Source of the DNA: Bryum argenteum
Taxonomy: Eukaryota > Streptophyta > Bryopsida > Bryales > Bryaceae
Assembly: GCA_037043015.1 (NCBI GenBank)
Contig: CM073328.1
Coordinates: 7,613,409-7,677,408, forward strand
Length of the DNA stretch: 64,000 nt
Direction: 5' to 3'
The notes beneath the pieces are model-generated. The model saw nothing but the letters and a program-made list of their open reading frames with translations, searched no databases and had not been told where the DNA came from. Positions 1 to 11,527 of this stretch are shown here, piece after piece. Both the position numbers and the translations under genes were made by a program. Positions within the stretch are counted from its first letter, which is position 1; every line of letters begins with the position of its first letter.

Positions 1-3000
1 GTCTTCCAAGCTTCACAGCTCCTGTTCCTGATTGGCAAGCTCTTTGTAACGACCTTCCAGGAGAAAGAAGCAGCATCATTAGTGGACTTGATCTCTGGCT
101 TCTGGAAAATCTCGTGCAATGTAGTACTGGGTGCCGATTGGGAGCCTGAAGCTGCACGATACTTGTCTTCCAAGATACGGACGACGCGTGACCGCATTAT
201 CTTTGTGTTTCTGTGCTCGATTTCGGGGCTCCTGTCGCTTGTTGCACTTGCTTACACGCAGCTTGTGCCGCCGAGTATTGTCGACATTGGCGTCCGCGGC
301 GCTGCACTTGGCTTTGTCCATGCTTGTTTGCATCTCTTCCAAAAGAAGGAGGTTCTGTCCTTCCCCATCATCCAGGTACAACCCTAATTCCACCGCCCTT
401 TCCTCGTCGAATCCAATCAGATTATGATGAAACTCTGAGCCATTTCTGTGCTCAATCCTAAAACATTATAGAGGATGACATTGTTCGAAGCCTGAATCAT
501 AAAATGTGGAGACTAGATTTAATATAATGCGCTCCTGGTTCTTCAGAGAGTTGTTGAGGAATTTAAGTGGGCTATCTGGTTCAATGGTCAATGATGGACG
601 TATCTACTCACTTGTGCTTTTTCGAAGGCTTACAATCGCCACTATCAAGACATGATAAGGAACGAAGTCATTCTTGTGGTAAATCCTCAACAGATTGACA
701 ACAGTCAATATTGTTCAAACCGTAAGATGAGATTAATGAGATATATTGATAGTATGATGCGCTTCCAGTTTTTTCAAAGAGTTGTTCAGAAATGTAAGTT
801 GGTTGTCTGTCGCATGTTCAATGTTGGATCTCTCCATTCACTTGTGTGTTTTCTAGGTCTTTCGATTGCCATTTTCTTGCAATTTTCTAGAACGATGTCA
901 TTTTTGTGATCAATTCTCAAGAGAATGACAACAGTCAATATTGTTCGAAGCATGAGATGAGTGTGGAGATAAATAGATATTATGATGCTCTTCCAGTTTT
1001 TAAGGGGTTGTAAGTGGGTTGTTAGTAGGAATGTCCATAAGGATTAGTTTACTTATTTGTGGTATTTTGACCTGTGCTGCAGCGGAGCTTTGCGTACAGT
1101 TTGAAGATAGGAAGCTCAAGAGTGTTGGTGACGAGTGTGAAGCTGGCGGTGGTGGTGGTGCCGGTGGCGGAGATTTTTGCAGGGTTTATCACTGCTGACA
1201 GGAAGCTCTCGCTCAGTGATTTACTAGCTGATGGATTCTCGTCTTTCCTGTGGCAGCAGATTGTTTTCGTCTTTGGTGCCATTTGCGCAACTGTGTGTTG
1301 GGAGCTTTGTCATCACTTTGTCCAGGTACTATCCCTAATCCTCACCTTATTCATCACTTGAACTAATGTAATTGCAAGTATTTTGTGAGAGTATTCTCCG
1401 GGAAGATCGCCGACCATCTCCTTCATCGAGTCCTGGTACAGTTATCAATTCACGTCTTCCGTCATCTCTGATCTACGATCTCCCACTTGCATAAGGATTT
1501 TATAGTTAGTGATGACAATTTTGTTCCAAGGGAGTTTGGATCGGCAATTTCTCCTGCGAGTAAGAAGAATCACATAACCAAACTTTCTTGAGATCATAAT
1601 TCCACCACCAACTATGAATCTCGTATAGAAAGTGGGATCGTAGAGATAATGGAAGAGGTCAATTACGATACGTAGTAGAACCGATGTTCAAATTGCAGGA
1701 TTTCTTACCTTATTAACTTAATTCATCACTCTGATTGTAAGCAAGATTCAAGAGTATTCGCAGGAAAGATCACCGAACTACACCCTGTAGAGATCAAACG
1801 TCCATCACCAACTATGAATATCCTATGCGAAGTGGGAGATCGTAGTTTAGAAATGAAGGGATGAACTCCTAATCATAGCAGGAGTCGATGGTTATATGTC
1901 AGAATTGCTCATGTTCATTCTGGTCAAAAGCTGACGAAATGATGCCAACATCACTTTCGAGAACAAAATTTCCATCACCAACTATGACTATCTCATGCAA
2001 GTAGGAGATAGTAGATCAGTTTAGAGGAGATGAATTGACACTTGTAGCAGGAGTTGATAAAGGAGATGGATTATATCAAAATCTCTCGTGTTCATATTTT
2101 TTGGTCAAAAGCTGAAGAGAAAATGGAAAGATCACCTCATCAGATTTTCTTGAGATTAAAGCATACATCACGACCTATGAGTTTTTCATGCAAAGTGAAA
2201 GATCATAGAATCAATTTTGAAGAGATAATGGAGTTGCTATCTCTCATGTTCATTACTTTGATTTTGGTCGACTGTGGCAGGTGATTCAAACAAGGCGGCA
2301 TGTGTTTGCACCCCCATTAGGCACATCATTAGCCGAAACGCAACCGAGCGAGCAGCTTCTGTCCATGTTAGAAGACCTCGACAATCCGTCACTAGCACAG
2401 CACCTGGCATACTTAGACTTGTGCATAGTGGCCGAGAGCAACGTAGACACATGGCGAAGGACAGCGTTCTTCGAGGAGACCGGAGAGACTTATAAACGAA
2501 TCAACGCTGCCTGTCTTGGACCGCTTGATAATCTCACTCTCCGCCTCGCCAAAGGCCTGGAGATTTTCGAGACCAAGACTGGAGATTTCCTTAAGCAACA
2601 GGTCCAGTCACAAGGAATGAACAAGAAAATTGAGAGCATCAGCGTCAAAGAAATCTTCAGAGATATCCAGGTACATATCATTCCTGACCCTCTCCGTTGG
2701 GACCCAGAAATCCACTCCTGAAGGCCTACATGTTCGAAAGCTCTACTCAAGTAACCTTTTGAATATTTATCGTAAATCACCCTTTCAATACTTCTGAAAT
2801 TCAAATTCCCGGAGTTGATACTAGAAGCTTCTTTCCGAATCGGTCTAGTTCGTCGTATATTTCGATTGATCTCAAAAACTACAAGAGGTCACCCCTTTAC
2901 ATGTTTCCATTCTCAAAGCAAAAAGTAGTGAGAGGGTGCTAAGAGTATCCACAATATTTGATAGGACCATTTATGCTAGCTATTGCACCTGTAACAACCT

Positions 3001-3716
3001 CCTTCGTTGACAGAGAAAGCTTTGGATCTTGAAGTGGAAATTGTCCCCACATGGCGGTAGGTGAAATTGCTTACGTAAGAGATAAAGAGTGCACCAAGTT
3101 AGCAACTTCAAAATAAAACAAAGTAGTACTAATTCTGTTTACAAGTTGATGCTGATATACAAGTAATAAAGTCAATGCTTTAGATGATGTGCTAATGTTT
3201 TGTGGGGACTGTGTAATGTTGCAGTTGTTTGCATGGTGTGCAAGAACAGTAGCCTCCTTAACAGCGACCTCACGGCTAGAAGACAGATACGGAGTAGCAC
3301 AATTAAGCGGCTGCAACAAAGCAACACTCTCATCACTTCTCTCTTGCCTTTTAGTCGTGGAGGTTTACCTCGGAAGAAGAAGCTCAGCGAGAGGCGTGGG
3401 GTTCGTGGGACCAAACAGCATCAAGTGGACAGTTCCTTCACAAGGGAATGTGGCCGACATAGCCAGACGCAAAGGCTCCCCGTTCAGCAAAGGCTCAGCA
3501 ATGCACAAGAAAGCGTATGCTCTTGCTGATATCCTCCGAACGTCCGTGTACCAGATCATCGCTGTGTTTGGAGAAGAGATGGTGGTTGGATCTGGTAGTG
3601 GCAAGGGCGTGGCTGTTGCTGAACGGGACTGGTTGAGCGACAAGTCTCCTCTTTATGGATCACATGAAATGCATGTGCAGAAGCTAAGCTTGTTTCTAGA
3701 GTATCGTGTTAGTTAA
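1..3716 (+). CDS. NDC1: Membrane nucleoporin NDC1, C-terminal part (5' end outside window)
   Basis: Four in-frame exons are seen: 1-375, 1083-1325, 2281-2670 and 3225-3716. All junctions are phase 0 with GT/AG borders, giving about 499 residues to a TAA stop. The frame is open at base 1, so upstream exons are missing. Exons 1 and 2 carry three hydrophobic segments (for example IIFVFLCSISGLLSLVALAY and VTSVKLAVVVVPVAEIFAGF). Exons 3 and 4 form the cytosolic or pore-facing C-terminal domain. Exon 4 holds the family's signature: a W-x3-T-V-A-S-L stretch followed by EDRYGVAQ, and near the end SVYQIIAVFGEEM followed by KLSLFLEYRVS. I recognise this order from the end of animal NDC1 (EDRFGVVQ, then IYRITTTFGE, then LQQFLEF). 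NDC1 anchors the nuclear pore complex in the pore membrane. Family assignment is from memory of the family, not a search. The gene is convergent with the TM9SF gene downstream. Confidence 0.85.
460..1082 (+). repeat. Tandem repeat filling NDC1 intron 1 (three copies, about 230 bp)
   Basis: Most of this intron is three diverged direct copies, at about 460-692, 693-920 and 921-1082. Landmarks recur in each: GACA..ATTGTTC, then ATGCGCTCCTGG / ATGCGCTTCCAG / ATGCTCTTCCAG, then GTTGTT..., then CACTTGTG or ACTTATTTGTG ahead of a pyrimidine run. The third copy ends in the real acceptor (GCTGCAG). The second carries an acceptor-like TTTTCTAG at the corresponding point. No protein is encoded by the units. 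Confidence 0.75.
1326..2280 (+). repeat. Tandem repeat filling NDC1 intron 2 (about four copies, 120-200 bp)
   Basis: The intron consists largely of direct repeats starting near 1600, 1800, 1970 and 2161. Each opens with CCATCACCAACTATGA or a close variant, followed by a TGCAAAGTGGGAGATCGTAG-like stretch and then a TCATGTTCAT..TTGGTC block. The last unit ends in the true acceptor, GACTGTGGCAG. The first 100 bases of the intron also resemble bases around 1700-1780, so the duplication reaches towards the donor side. Confidence 0.7.
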
Positions 3717-4190
3717 ATGCTAGCTTTCCGATTATGTAGGATCGAGGAAATAGTGCCTTAAAGTTTTGGAGATGTAAGCATCTGGAGTATCTTGTTAGTT
3801 AATTGCTAGCTCTTTCAATTATGTAGGATCAGGGAAAACTGCATTTTAGTTCTGAAGATGTAAGCATTGCTAAGTTCTTACATCGCAATTTTGATTGTTG
3901 CTTCAAAGTTCTGTAATACAAGGTCTATCTGTATGATTTTGTGTCTCAATGGAACTAGAGCAGAACCGATGGATGTTGGAAGTGGACTGGCGAGATGGCT
4001 TCTCTTTACGTATCATACAATGTGCAGAAGCTTAGTCTGTTTCTGAACTATCGTGTTATTACATGCTTTTGTTAGGATCAGGGAAATGTGCCTTACTGTT
4101 TTGGAGATGTAAGCATTCCTTACAATGAAATTTTGACTGTTGCTTCGAAGTTGTCCATGATGTCTCTGTCTGCATGATGCTTTGTGTCGA
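3677..4190 (+). repeat. Duplicated 3' end of NDC1 (last codons plus 3' UTR)
   Basis: The 3' UTR motif TATGTAGGATC...GATGTAAGCAT occurs at about 3735-3780 and 3820-3868, and in degraded form at 4070-4113. A larger diverged copy starts near 3960. It includes a decayed version of the last coding bases (ATGTGCAGAAGCT, then TGTTTCTGAACTATCGTGTTA), matching the real end at 3670-3712. It is then followed by a second version of the 3' UTR block ATTTTGA.TGTTGCTTC. The copy has no open frame of use and is a local segmental duplication. Confidence 0.75.
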
Positions 4191-5282
4191 TCCGAGTGGG
4201 AATCAGCCGATTATTTGGATTCTAAGTAAGTGGATGCATCATTGTCATTTTTGAACTACGCTAAGATCGGGCTTAAGGTGAGTTGCTGCAAAGGTTAACT
4301 CAATAACAGAGTTGATTGAGTGACGTCAGTGGGTCCTGTACCACTCATTTTGATCTCAAATATTAAAAGTAAGTGTAGAACACAGTCCGGGATACATTCC
4401 ACATGATTAGGAATATGCTATATGTCCTAGCTTATTGGCCCTGACAAAATGGACACATTCAACATTCACGAATGTAGCTCCAAAAGGGAGGACCACCTGC
4501 AATTAACCGGTATTGACTACTAAGTCAATGCTTTGAATTGTGTATGCCGAACTTCATTCTTTACTGTACAAGGGTGTTCCCTGAAACAACTATCAGCTCT
4601 TCTTGTGCAAAGGTGTATTCTAAAACAAGAGAGGATCAAAAATCAGTGTACTGTACCAAAAATGCTATTGATCCTTCACAATTATGAGACAATAATAACC
4701 CCTCTACGATGCCATTCCAGAATATTCTACGCACTGACAATGCAATAATAACGTTGACGCTTATTGACCATTCATTGACACCATGTCAGTTTGTCACCCT
4801 GGACTGTAAGTTAACATCAGCATCCATGGCATATAAAAAGCAAAACTGGCTCGGAGGAACAAGTTTCAGCATCAACAGCAATACAGTACTCTACACAGAC
4901 GCCATGCAAGTATGAAATCGTTTTCAATGAACAAGAAAATCTACCACCACATAATCCTCATGCATGTGAGAAGAGAGTTCGCTACTTATATTCGACGAGC
5001 TAACTAGCTAGCTAATCTAAAGCCTACAACCTCACTTTCATTAGCCACCCACTCACCCGTCCCTGCAGCAGCCACGACTTATGGAGAAGGTAAGGAAGAG
5101 TGCTCAACTTCACCCACTCACGAGAGCATGGAAAAGGAAACCTCCTGCTAATGACCACTCTCCTGCTTTAAGGAACATACTTACCCTCCCAAATGCGCTC
5201 AGTACACGACCGGCTACTCCAGGATGTCGTGATGGGAGTTGATACAATCAGGTGAGGAGCTGAAGGTTGTGCGACTCAAGGC
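4191..5282. other. Intergenic space between convergent NDC1 and TM9SF genes
   Basis: No gene recognised. The two flanking genes point towards each other, so this stretch must hold both polyadenylation regions; the TM9SF 3' UTR would lie leftward of 5283. Short open frames at 4533-4748 and 4709-4915 have no recognisable content. Confidence 0.5.
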
Positions 5283-8200
5283 TTAGTCGACCTTCACTGA
5301 TCCATAGATCATCCGCACAAACCAGTAGCAAGCGTAGAAGCCCATAGTTCCCGTGAGGACGAAAAAGGAGTAGGAGATGATCACCATGTACCCGAAGTAA
5401 AGTATGCCAGAGACAACCTTCGTAATGTCGAGCTTCGTGAAGAAGTAGAAGGTGGCGTAAAGGAAAAGGTACACGGCAGAAGAGCCTGAAGTTAGATACG
5501 CCCTCCACCACCAATGGTAGTCCTCACTGCAGAGCTGGAAATAGCAGAGCACGATGGTGATCTCGGCACAAGTGACGATCAGGATCAGGAAGACGATGAA
5601 CAAGAACCCGAAGATGTAGTAGAACTGGTTGAGCCAAATGGAGGTCAAGATGAAGAAGAGCTCGATGAAGACAGCTCCGAAGGGAAGGATGCCACCGATG
5701 AGGATGGAGAATACAGGTCGCATGTACCAAGCCTGCTCCGGGATCTGGCGAGGAATCTTGTTTGTCCTCACAGGGTCTTCGGCCGCTGGCTTCTTATATC
5801 CGAAATAGCTTCCTACGAAGACCAAGGGAACAGAGATACCGAACCACAGGAACATAAGTACGAACATTGTTCCGAAGGGAATGGCGCCTGATGATTTCTG
5901 TCCCCAGATCAACGCGTTCAGAATGAAGAAGATGACAAAAATGCTTCCAGGGAAGATAAGGGCGGTTCTGATGGTGTTGGCCTTCCAGTCGGTGCCCTTG
6001 AACTGCTTGTACATCCGTGACGAGGAGTACCCAGCGAACAAGCCCATGAATACCCAGAGCAGCAACATGGCAGTCATCAAGCCACCACGATTTGCAGGGG
6101 AAAGGAAACCGAACAGGGCGAAGATCATGGTGACCACGGCCATTCCAAAGAACTGCACTCCTGTGCCTAGGTACACGCACAGTAATCCGGCATATGTTGG
6201 AGGTCTGAATACATCTCCATGTACAAGCTTCCATCCAGTTTCCTCCTGTAGATCCTCGGCATCGAGCTGGTTGTACTTGGAAATATCCCGGTTGAGTGTG
6301 CGCATCATGATCATCGCCACCATACCAGAGAGGAAGAGCACAATCATGAGCGAGTTCACGATGGAGAACCAATGGATCTGATCATCGGATATCAAAAGAT
6401 ATGTGTCCCAACGGGATGCCCATTTGATTTCACTTCTCTGTAAAAAAATCCCATAGCACAGTGACATTAGAAAGTACGTCCGGGTACAACGATGCCAAGG
6501 TAACTGAGGATACTATTTTAATGATCCAAAGCCTAAGCGAAACAGCTGGTAGGAAGTTCAAGCTACCTGAAATGACACATCATAAGTGAACACTACTTCC
6601 TGATCTTCAGCCAGCTCTTGAGGATCCTGGGTAGGTGAAACGTAAGTCTTGGTGTTGGGATTGCAGGTGGACAATTTTGTCTTCTGATCTTCCCAGCGAT
6701 CATAGGTGTGTTTGACACTGAAAAAGAATATTGAACAGCTCAGTTAGAAGTGATACTAAGACCCGCGCTGTTTTAGCATGAGGTTGCCACAATATACATT
6801 CGTTAGTCGAACCTCCAAAGAATGCTAAAATGTATACTAACAGAAGGAACGCATCATTCCTCGGGCCCCGACATAATATTCGTTTCAAAGAGTACCGATG
6901 TATAGAACTGCACCCACCTGTGTGCTTTCACCTCAAAACCCACAATTCGAGACTTATCATCAGCCACAGGGTGGTATAGCACGTTGAAGGAAATGTGATT
7001 ATAGATGAAGTACTTCTCGATCTTGCCCCCAGTCTGAAAAATGTGAGGAAAACAGTTAGAATACGTAGATGATCAACAGAGTTAACTTCTGAAAAAATGA
7101 AATTCATCCATTAAAAGCGAAACAATTAAGTTGCATACCTGAGCGAAGTTTTCCTTGAACCCAACAGCAAACCCTCGTTCATAAAGTTTGACCTTCTGTC
7201 CATTATCGTGCCTTATCCTGACTTCAGCCACTGGCAGATTGTCCAAAATCATGTTAATACGGTACTCGCCATCAATTTTGGCCTTGAAGTTCTTCAGAGC
7301 CTCTGGAGAGAACTTCTCCTTCCTGCAGACGACCTTGCACAACTGATCATTCCTCATTTCGAACTGCACAAGAAAATTGCCACCCGCCAGTGTCAGCAGA
7401 AACATACAGCTCTTCAGTTATCCCTACAAGAGACTCTGCTTCTTAATATGTTCTGTACTGCGATGTAACAGATATCACTAGGCATCATAACAGCTTGAAC
7501 GGCCCCTAGCTCGAAATTATCAGTTAAAGCCAATCCTCGATAGAAAGTAGGGACTAAGCAGGTCAATTTTTCCTGGCAACAGAGCAACTTACTCCGGCCA
7601 TACTGGAATACAGGCACCTAATACGTACCTGGTAAGGAGAATTCTCGATACGATCACCACGGAGAACCTCTCCCAGATTCTCAGCAACATCGACGATCTT
7701 TTGAGGTTTACAATAATCGAGTGAGTAATACTCGTACGGAAGCTGCGTCTTGGTCGACGTCAGCTTGTTCACCTTCACTGTAACAGTATCCCTCTGCCAG
7801 ATACACAACATGAAATACATCAGTTACGAGTCAGGGAATTGAAGAAAATACGATTGAATCGCCAAAACATGCTGATATGGGACAGGAAATTGGTAGCTGC
7901 TTAGTTCTGATCTCTGATAAGTAGTACGAAGCGAACATAATGTCGAGTAGACCATTTCGTGAGGACAATGCTATGCTAGATATTTGCCTTCCAAAATCCC
8001 GTAACTGATCAACATAGAGAAACATAACCCTTCCAAAATCAAGGAGCATCTTAAAGATAAACCTAAGGTAGGTAAAAAATACACGACTTTCATTGTAGTC
8101 CCACGTGGGCGTCATTTTTGGCGTTAAGACCGAGCTTGGTAATCTACTTCCGACGCTAATTGAACATCGAATTTCGGAACAATTTCAGGATGGTGAATCC

Positions 8201-8384
8201 CAACCTAAAATCTTGCATATAAAACTCGAAGCTGACAAATGGAAAACAGTTAAACAGCGGGAGCACAGACCTCATCGAAGTCCTGAGGAGCAACGCCAGG
8301 TAAGTAGAAGGCAGCGGTAGGGTGCGCTACGAAGAGTAGCAACAGAGCGCAGATGGGAAGGAAAGCCATAGCGTAGGACGCCAT
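5283..8384 (-). CDS. Transmembrane 9 superfamily protein (EMP70 / TMN)
   Basis: Six exons on the minus strand (8384-8271, 7793-7629, 7363-7139, 7033-6918, 6717-6567, 6437-5283) join in frame with GT/AG borders to 641 residues, the usual size for plant TM9 proteins. Residues 1 to about 25 ([20 protein letters not shown]...) form a signal peptide. The mature start [11 protein letters not shown], then [20 protein letters not shown], is typical of plant TMN proteins. Residues to about 270 are the lumenal domain. The long last exon encodes the hydrophobic nine-segment TM9 domain. The C-terminus KVD fits the KXD/E motif that in this family binds COPI coat and holds the protein in the Golgi. The first ATG in the signal-peptide exon is taken as start; a second Met five codons on is possible. 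Function by family: Golgi/endosomal sorting and adhesion. The frame is intact and it looks functional. Confidence 0.93.
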
Positions 8385-9350
8385 AGTCTAGATCTAGACA
8401 GCCAGCCGAGATGGAGCACACAGGAAACCCTGCCGGTTACCGCCGCTCACAACTTCATAAGATCATTCGTCGCCAATTCTTACATGACGCTCCACGCTTC
8501 TCCTCCTGCAATATCCACATACACAAATGTCAAAATCATCCAAATGCAATGCCCAAACAACCTAATCGCTGAACACACGGTGCAGTTACTCTACATCATC
8601 CACATAAGGACACTGAAGCTAAAACACGAGTGGTCACTAATTTTAACTTTACATCCGAAAATCACTACCACTTCTACGTCAGCACCCCGGAAACAACATA
8701 GCGACAGATCGGCGGGAAAACCAATGCACCCGCCATTATCAACCTTCTCAACTGAATAGAATACAGAAACGCGACTTCCAGATCCTTACTACAGGAATTC
8801 TCTACTCTATCTAGAATCATTCTACTCGAAAACCTAATCCAAAAAACACTCCCCGTCACCTAACTTTCAGATCCTGCAATTTTCATAAACTCTTCACTCC
8901 GTGTACAAGAGCTAATGCACCAGGGAGCTCGAAAACCTAATAACAAATGCTCTTCCTAAGCGATATTCTCGATACGGATGAACTCATTGCATGTACCGCG
9001 TCTTCCAGATTCTCGGTTTCTGCTTAAGAAAATTGACTCGAGCTAAATGGGGAAGGAGCGAGTGAGGGGCGAGTGAGCAGGAGCGACAAGAAACGCCACT
9101 TTGTGTTTTCAGCTCCAGTTGCAGAAACCCTTGATGTGACCACGGGAAAAAACTATTGCGATTAAGAAGGGATTGAGTGAACGTACCGGAGGTGAGAAAG
9201 GGGATCGGGGGCGGAGGCGATGGAGTGAAGATCTCAGTGGCTATGGCAGGCCAGATCTGGCTATGGCGGAGGAGAAGCGGAAAGGACGACAATGAGTTTG
9301 GACAAGGACTCTCGACGACTAGTGTGAGGGAGGGGCGGGGCTGGACGGAC
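8385..9350 (-). promoter_or_regulatory. TM9SF 5' UTR with probable leader intron, and promoter
   Basis: On the minus strand a strong acceptor (TATTGCAG, exon from 8505) lies 121 bases before the ATG. A good donor (CCG/GTACGT, intron from 9186) lies about 680 bases upstream, suggesting a non-coding first exon from 9187 to about 9350. That exon would be GC- and CT-rich, in contrast to the AT-rich DNA beyond 9400. Promoter position is inferred from this composition change; no clear TATA box was identified. Confidence 0.5.
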
Positions 9351-9399
9351 CAATCGACGGACCGACTGACTGACGGGTCCCCGCCCATTTGGTCAAACC

Positions 9400-10790
9400 C
9401 ATGTTCTTCTCTTGGCGTGTCATTTCTTTTTCCATTTAAAATTTTCTTCAATTGTTTCCCTTTTCTTTTTTGTTGAAGAAGAAATCTTGTGGTACTTTCT
9501 TGGGATAATCTTCTAGGAAATTTCTAAAATATTTCAAAAGTTCAATTAAAGAGCAGTGCCTCCATATAAATAATTAGTTAAGTTTTTGTTTTGATATATC
9601 TCAAAGTACTTCAAAAACTAAAATTACAAGAAGAAGAAAAAAATCTAAAATGCAATGTCCGGCAATTAAATAATCGGTTATATTCTCTATAATTATAGTT
9701 TATAGATCTTATAAATTTTATATCTTGTTTTGTCAATTGTCCACTTAATTTCAGCAAAAGGATCATCGTAGTAAAGGCAACATCCTCATTTATGCAGCAA
9801 GTTATGAATGTATAATTGGAAGATAAGGAGTCTAAAGTATTATGTGAGGCTGAAGGATCCCCTTGCGAGCGTCACTAAGTCATGCACATAGGTATATATG
9901 AACGTCAACTTCTGCTTATTGTTACTCAATAGGGAAGATGAAGATAAGTATAAGTAGTAGGAATCTGCTAAAGGCTTTTTGCAGATATTAATCTTAGTAT
10001 GACAAATATCCTTGATGAAGAAAATGAGAAGAAGGAAGAGTGCTTTCAAAGACTTTTGATTTTTAGGAATCTTCTCTTAACTTTCAGATTTAAGAAACAA
10101 AAAATGTTTTGCAAAAGAAAGCTAGAGCTGTACAAGATGGACACATTGTGGCATGTGCTTCTGAAGATGTATGTTTATGTTAAGTACTTGGTGTTTTATA
10201 TAAATAAGTGTTAAATTTAGGTTAGTTTATATATATATATATGTATTATTTACGTGCTAGTTTGTAACATTTATAAATATTATTATTCTATAGAATCTTG
10301 GATTGCTTCCCATGCCTAGATGGAACCAAATAATTGTAAAGAAATATGTGGCAAATATCACATCTCTTTTATTACCAAGTAGAACTATGGCGCATATTGC
10401 AATAATGTCATTGCATGGTTAGTACGACAGTAATATTGAAGATCATGTGCAAGATTATTACTTTGGGTTTTGGGATTTACGAGTGTATAGTAAATAAAGG
10501 GTATATTGAGAGAGTTACTACTAAAAGAAGACATTAAAAGTAACGTCCTTAGTGAGAAAGAGTGCCTGTTGAATTTTGCTTTTGATAAAATCAACATAGG
10601 TTATAATATTTGTCATGTTCTCTTAAATTTTTCCTAATTTAGTAGGCTATAGTATTACTTACTACACAAAGAACTCAAGGTTAAGTGAAAATATAATAAT
10701 TGAGTATGATGTTTTAAAAACACAATTTAAAGAGGCACTCTCCGTTGCGAGGAAGAAGTTATTAAAAACCTCATTTTTAGTGTTACTTTC
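9400..10790. other. AT-rich intergenic DNA
   Basis: Strongly AT-rich with a short (AT)n run near 10230-10242. Open frames at 9840-10049 and 9999-10214 are short and biased in composition. No gene or RNA recognised. Confidence 0.5.
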
Positions 10791-10799
10791 TCTCTTCTT

Positions 10800-11220
10800 A
10801 CCATCTCTTCAACCATCATTTTTTCTCAAGACTCAATTGGAATCCAACCTAACCAATAAGGTGAACATCTACTTGTAGATGGAAGAAACAACTCATCAAG
10901 AACCATTTACTTTTTCAATTCTCTAAGTCTATAATATACTTATTTATTGCAAATTCAATATTAAAACTACCTAGATCAAAAGTCTTTTTTAAAAAGAAAC
11001 ATGCTGAGATTCACCTTTAGACTATACTTATGAAAATCTATTCATGAAAAAATTAAGTCCCCTTCTACATAATTAGTTACAATGATAAAATATGTTTCAT
11101 ATATGAAAATCTTGAAACAAAGCTGCCTTGACCAAAGTACATGCCATAAACTCATGACATATTAACATGTGAACGACCCTTAGGATCTTCCTGTACATGA
11201 CCGTGCAAATGCGGTCGGAT
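10800..11220 (+). repeat. Dispersed repeat R2, copy 1
   Basis: This stretch resembles 40180-40640 in the same orientation. GAAACAACT..TCAA.AACCAT, ATACTTATGA..A and the tail TGCC..CATGCC.TAAA.TCATG recur in the same order. It is too diverged to define ends. No coding capacity is seen; it may be a decayed retroelement end. Confidence 0.45.
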
Positions 11221-11472
11221 CCAAAACTCCAACCTGCTGGAGTCACATGAATTTAGACTTTGATCCATTTTGATTGTCTTCATGTATGTTTGAGGTCACG
11301 CACAATTTTATGGGTCTTGATTTGGCACTGCGCGGAACTTTTGCAAATTGCGAAGGCAGCAACAACGAAGTGCCTAATATTGCCGCACTGTTACAATTTA
11401 TATAAAATTGAGGAGAGAAGCATGGAGAGATCTCTCTATTTGGTGGCATTACAATGATGCAAAGAGCCTTCA

Positions 11473-11488
11473 GAAGAAGAAGAAGAAG

Positions 11489-11525
<37 letters not shown>
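11473..11525 (+). repeat. (GAA)n followed by a 30-plus base poly(A) run
   Basis: About six GAA units run directly into an uninterrupted A tract. It produces a spurious poly-Phe/Leu frame on the minus strand. It could be a simple repeat or the tail of a retroposed copy; no target duplication was identified. Confidence 0.85.

Positions 11526-11527
<2 letters not shown>

Noticed and set aside
5514-6381. Plus-strand frames of 125 and 166 residues
   Set aside because: Shadows of the TM9SF last exon on the opposite strand.
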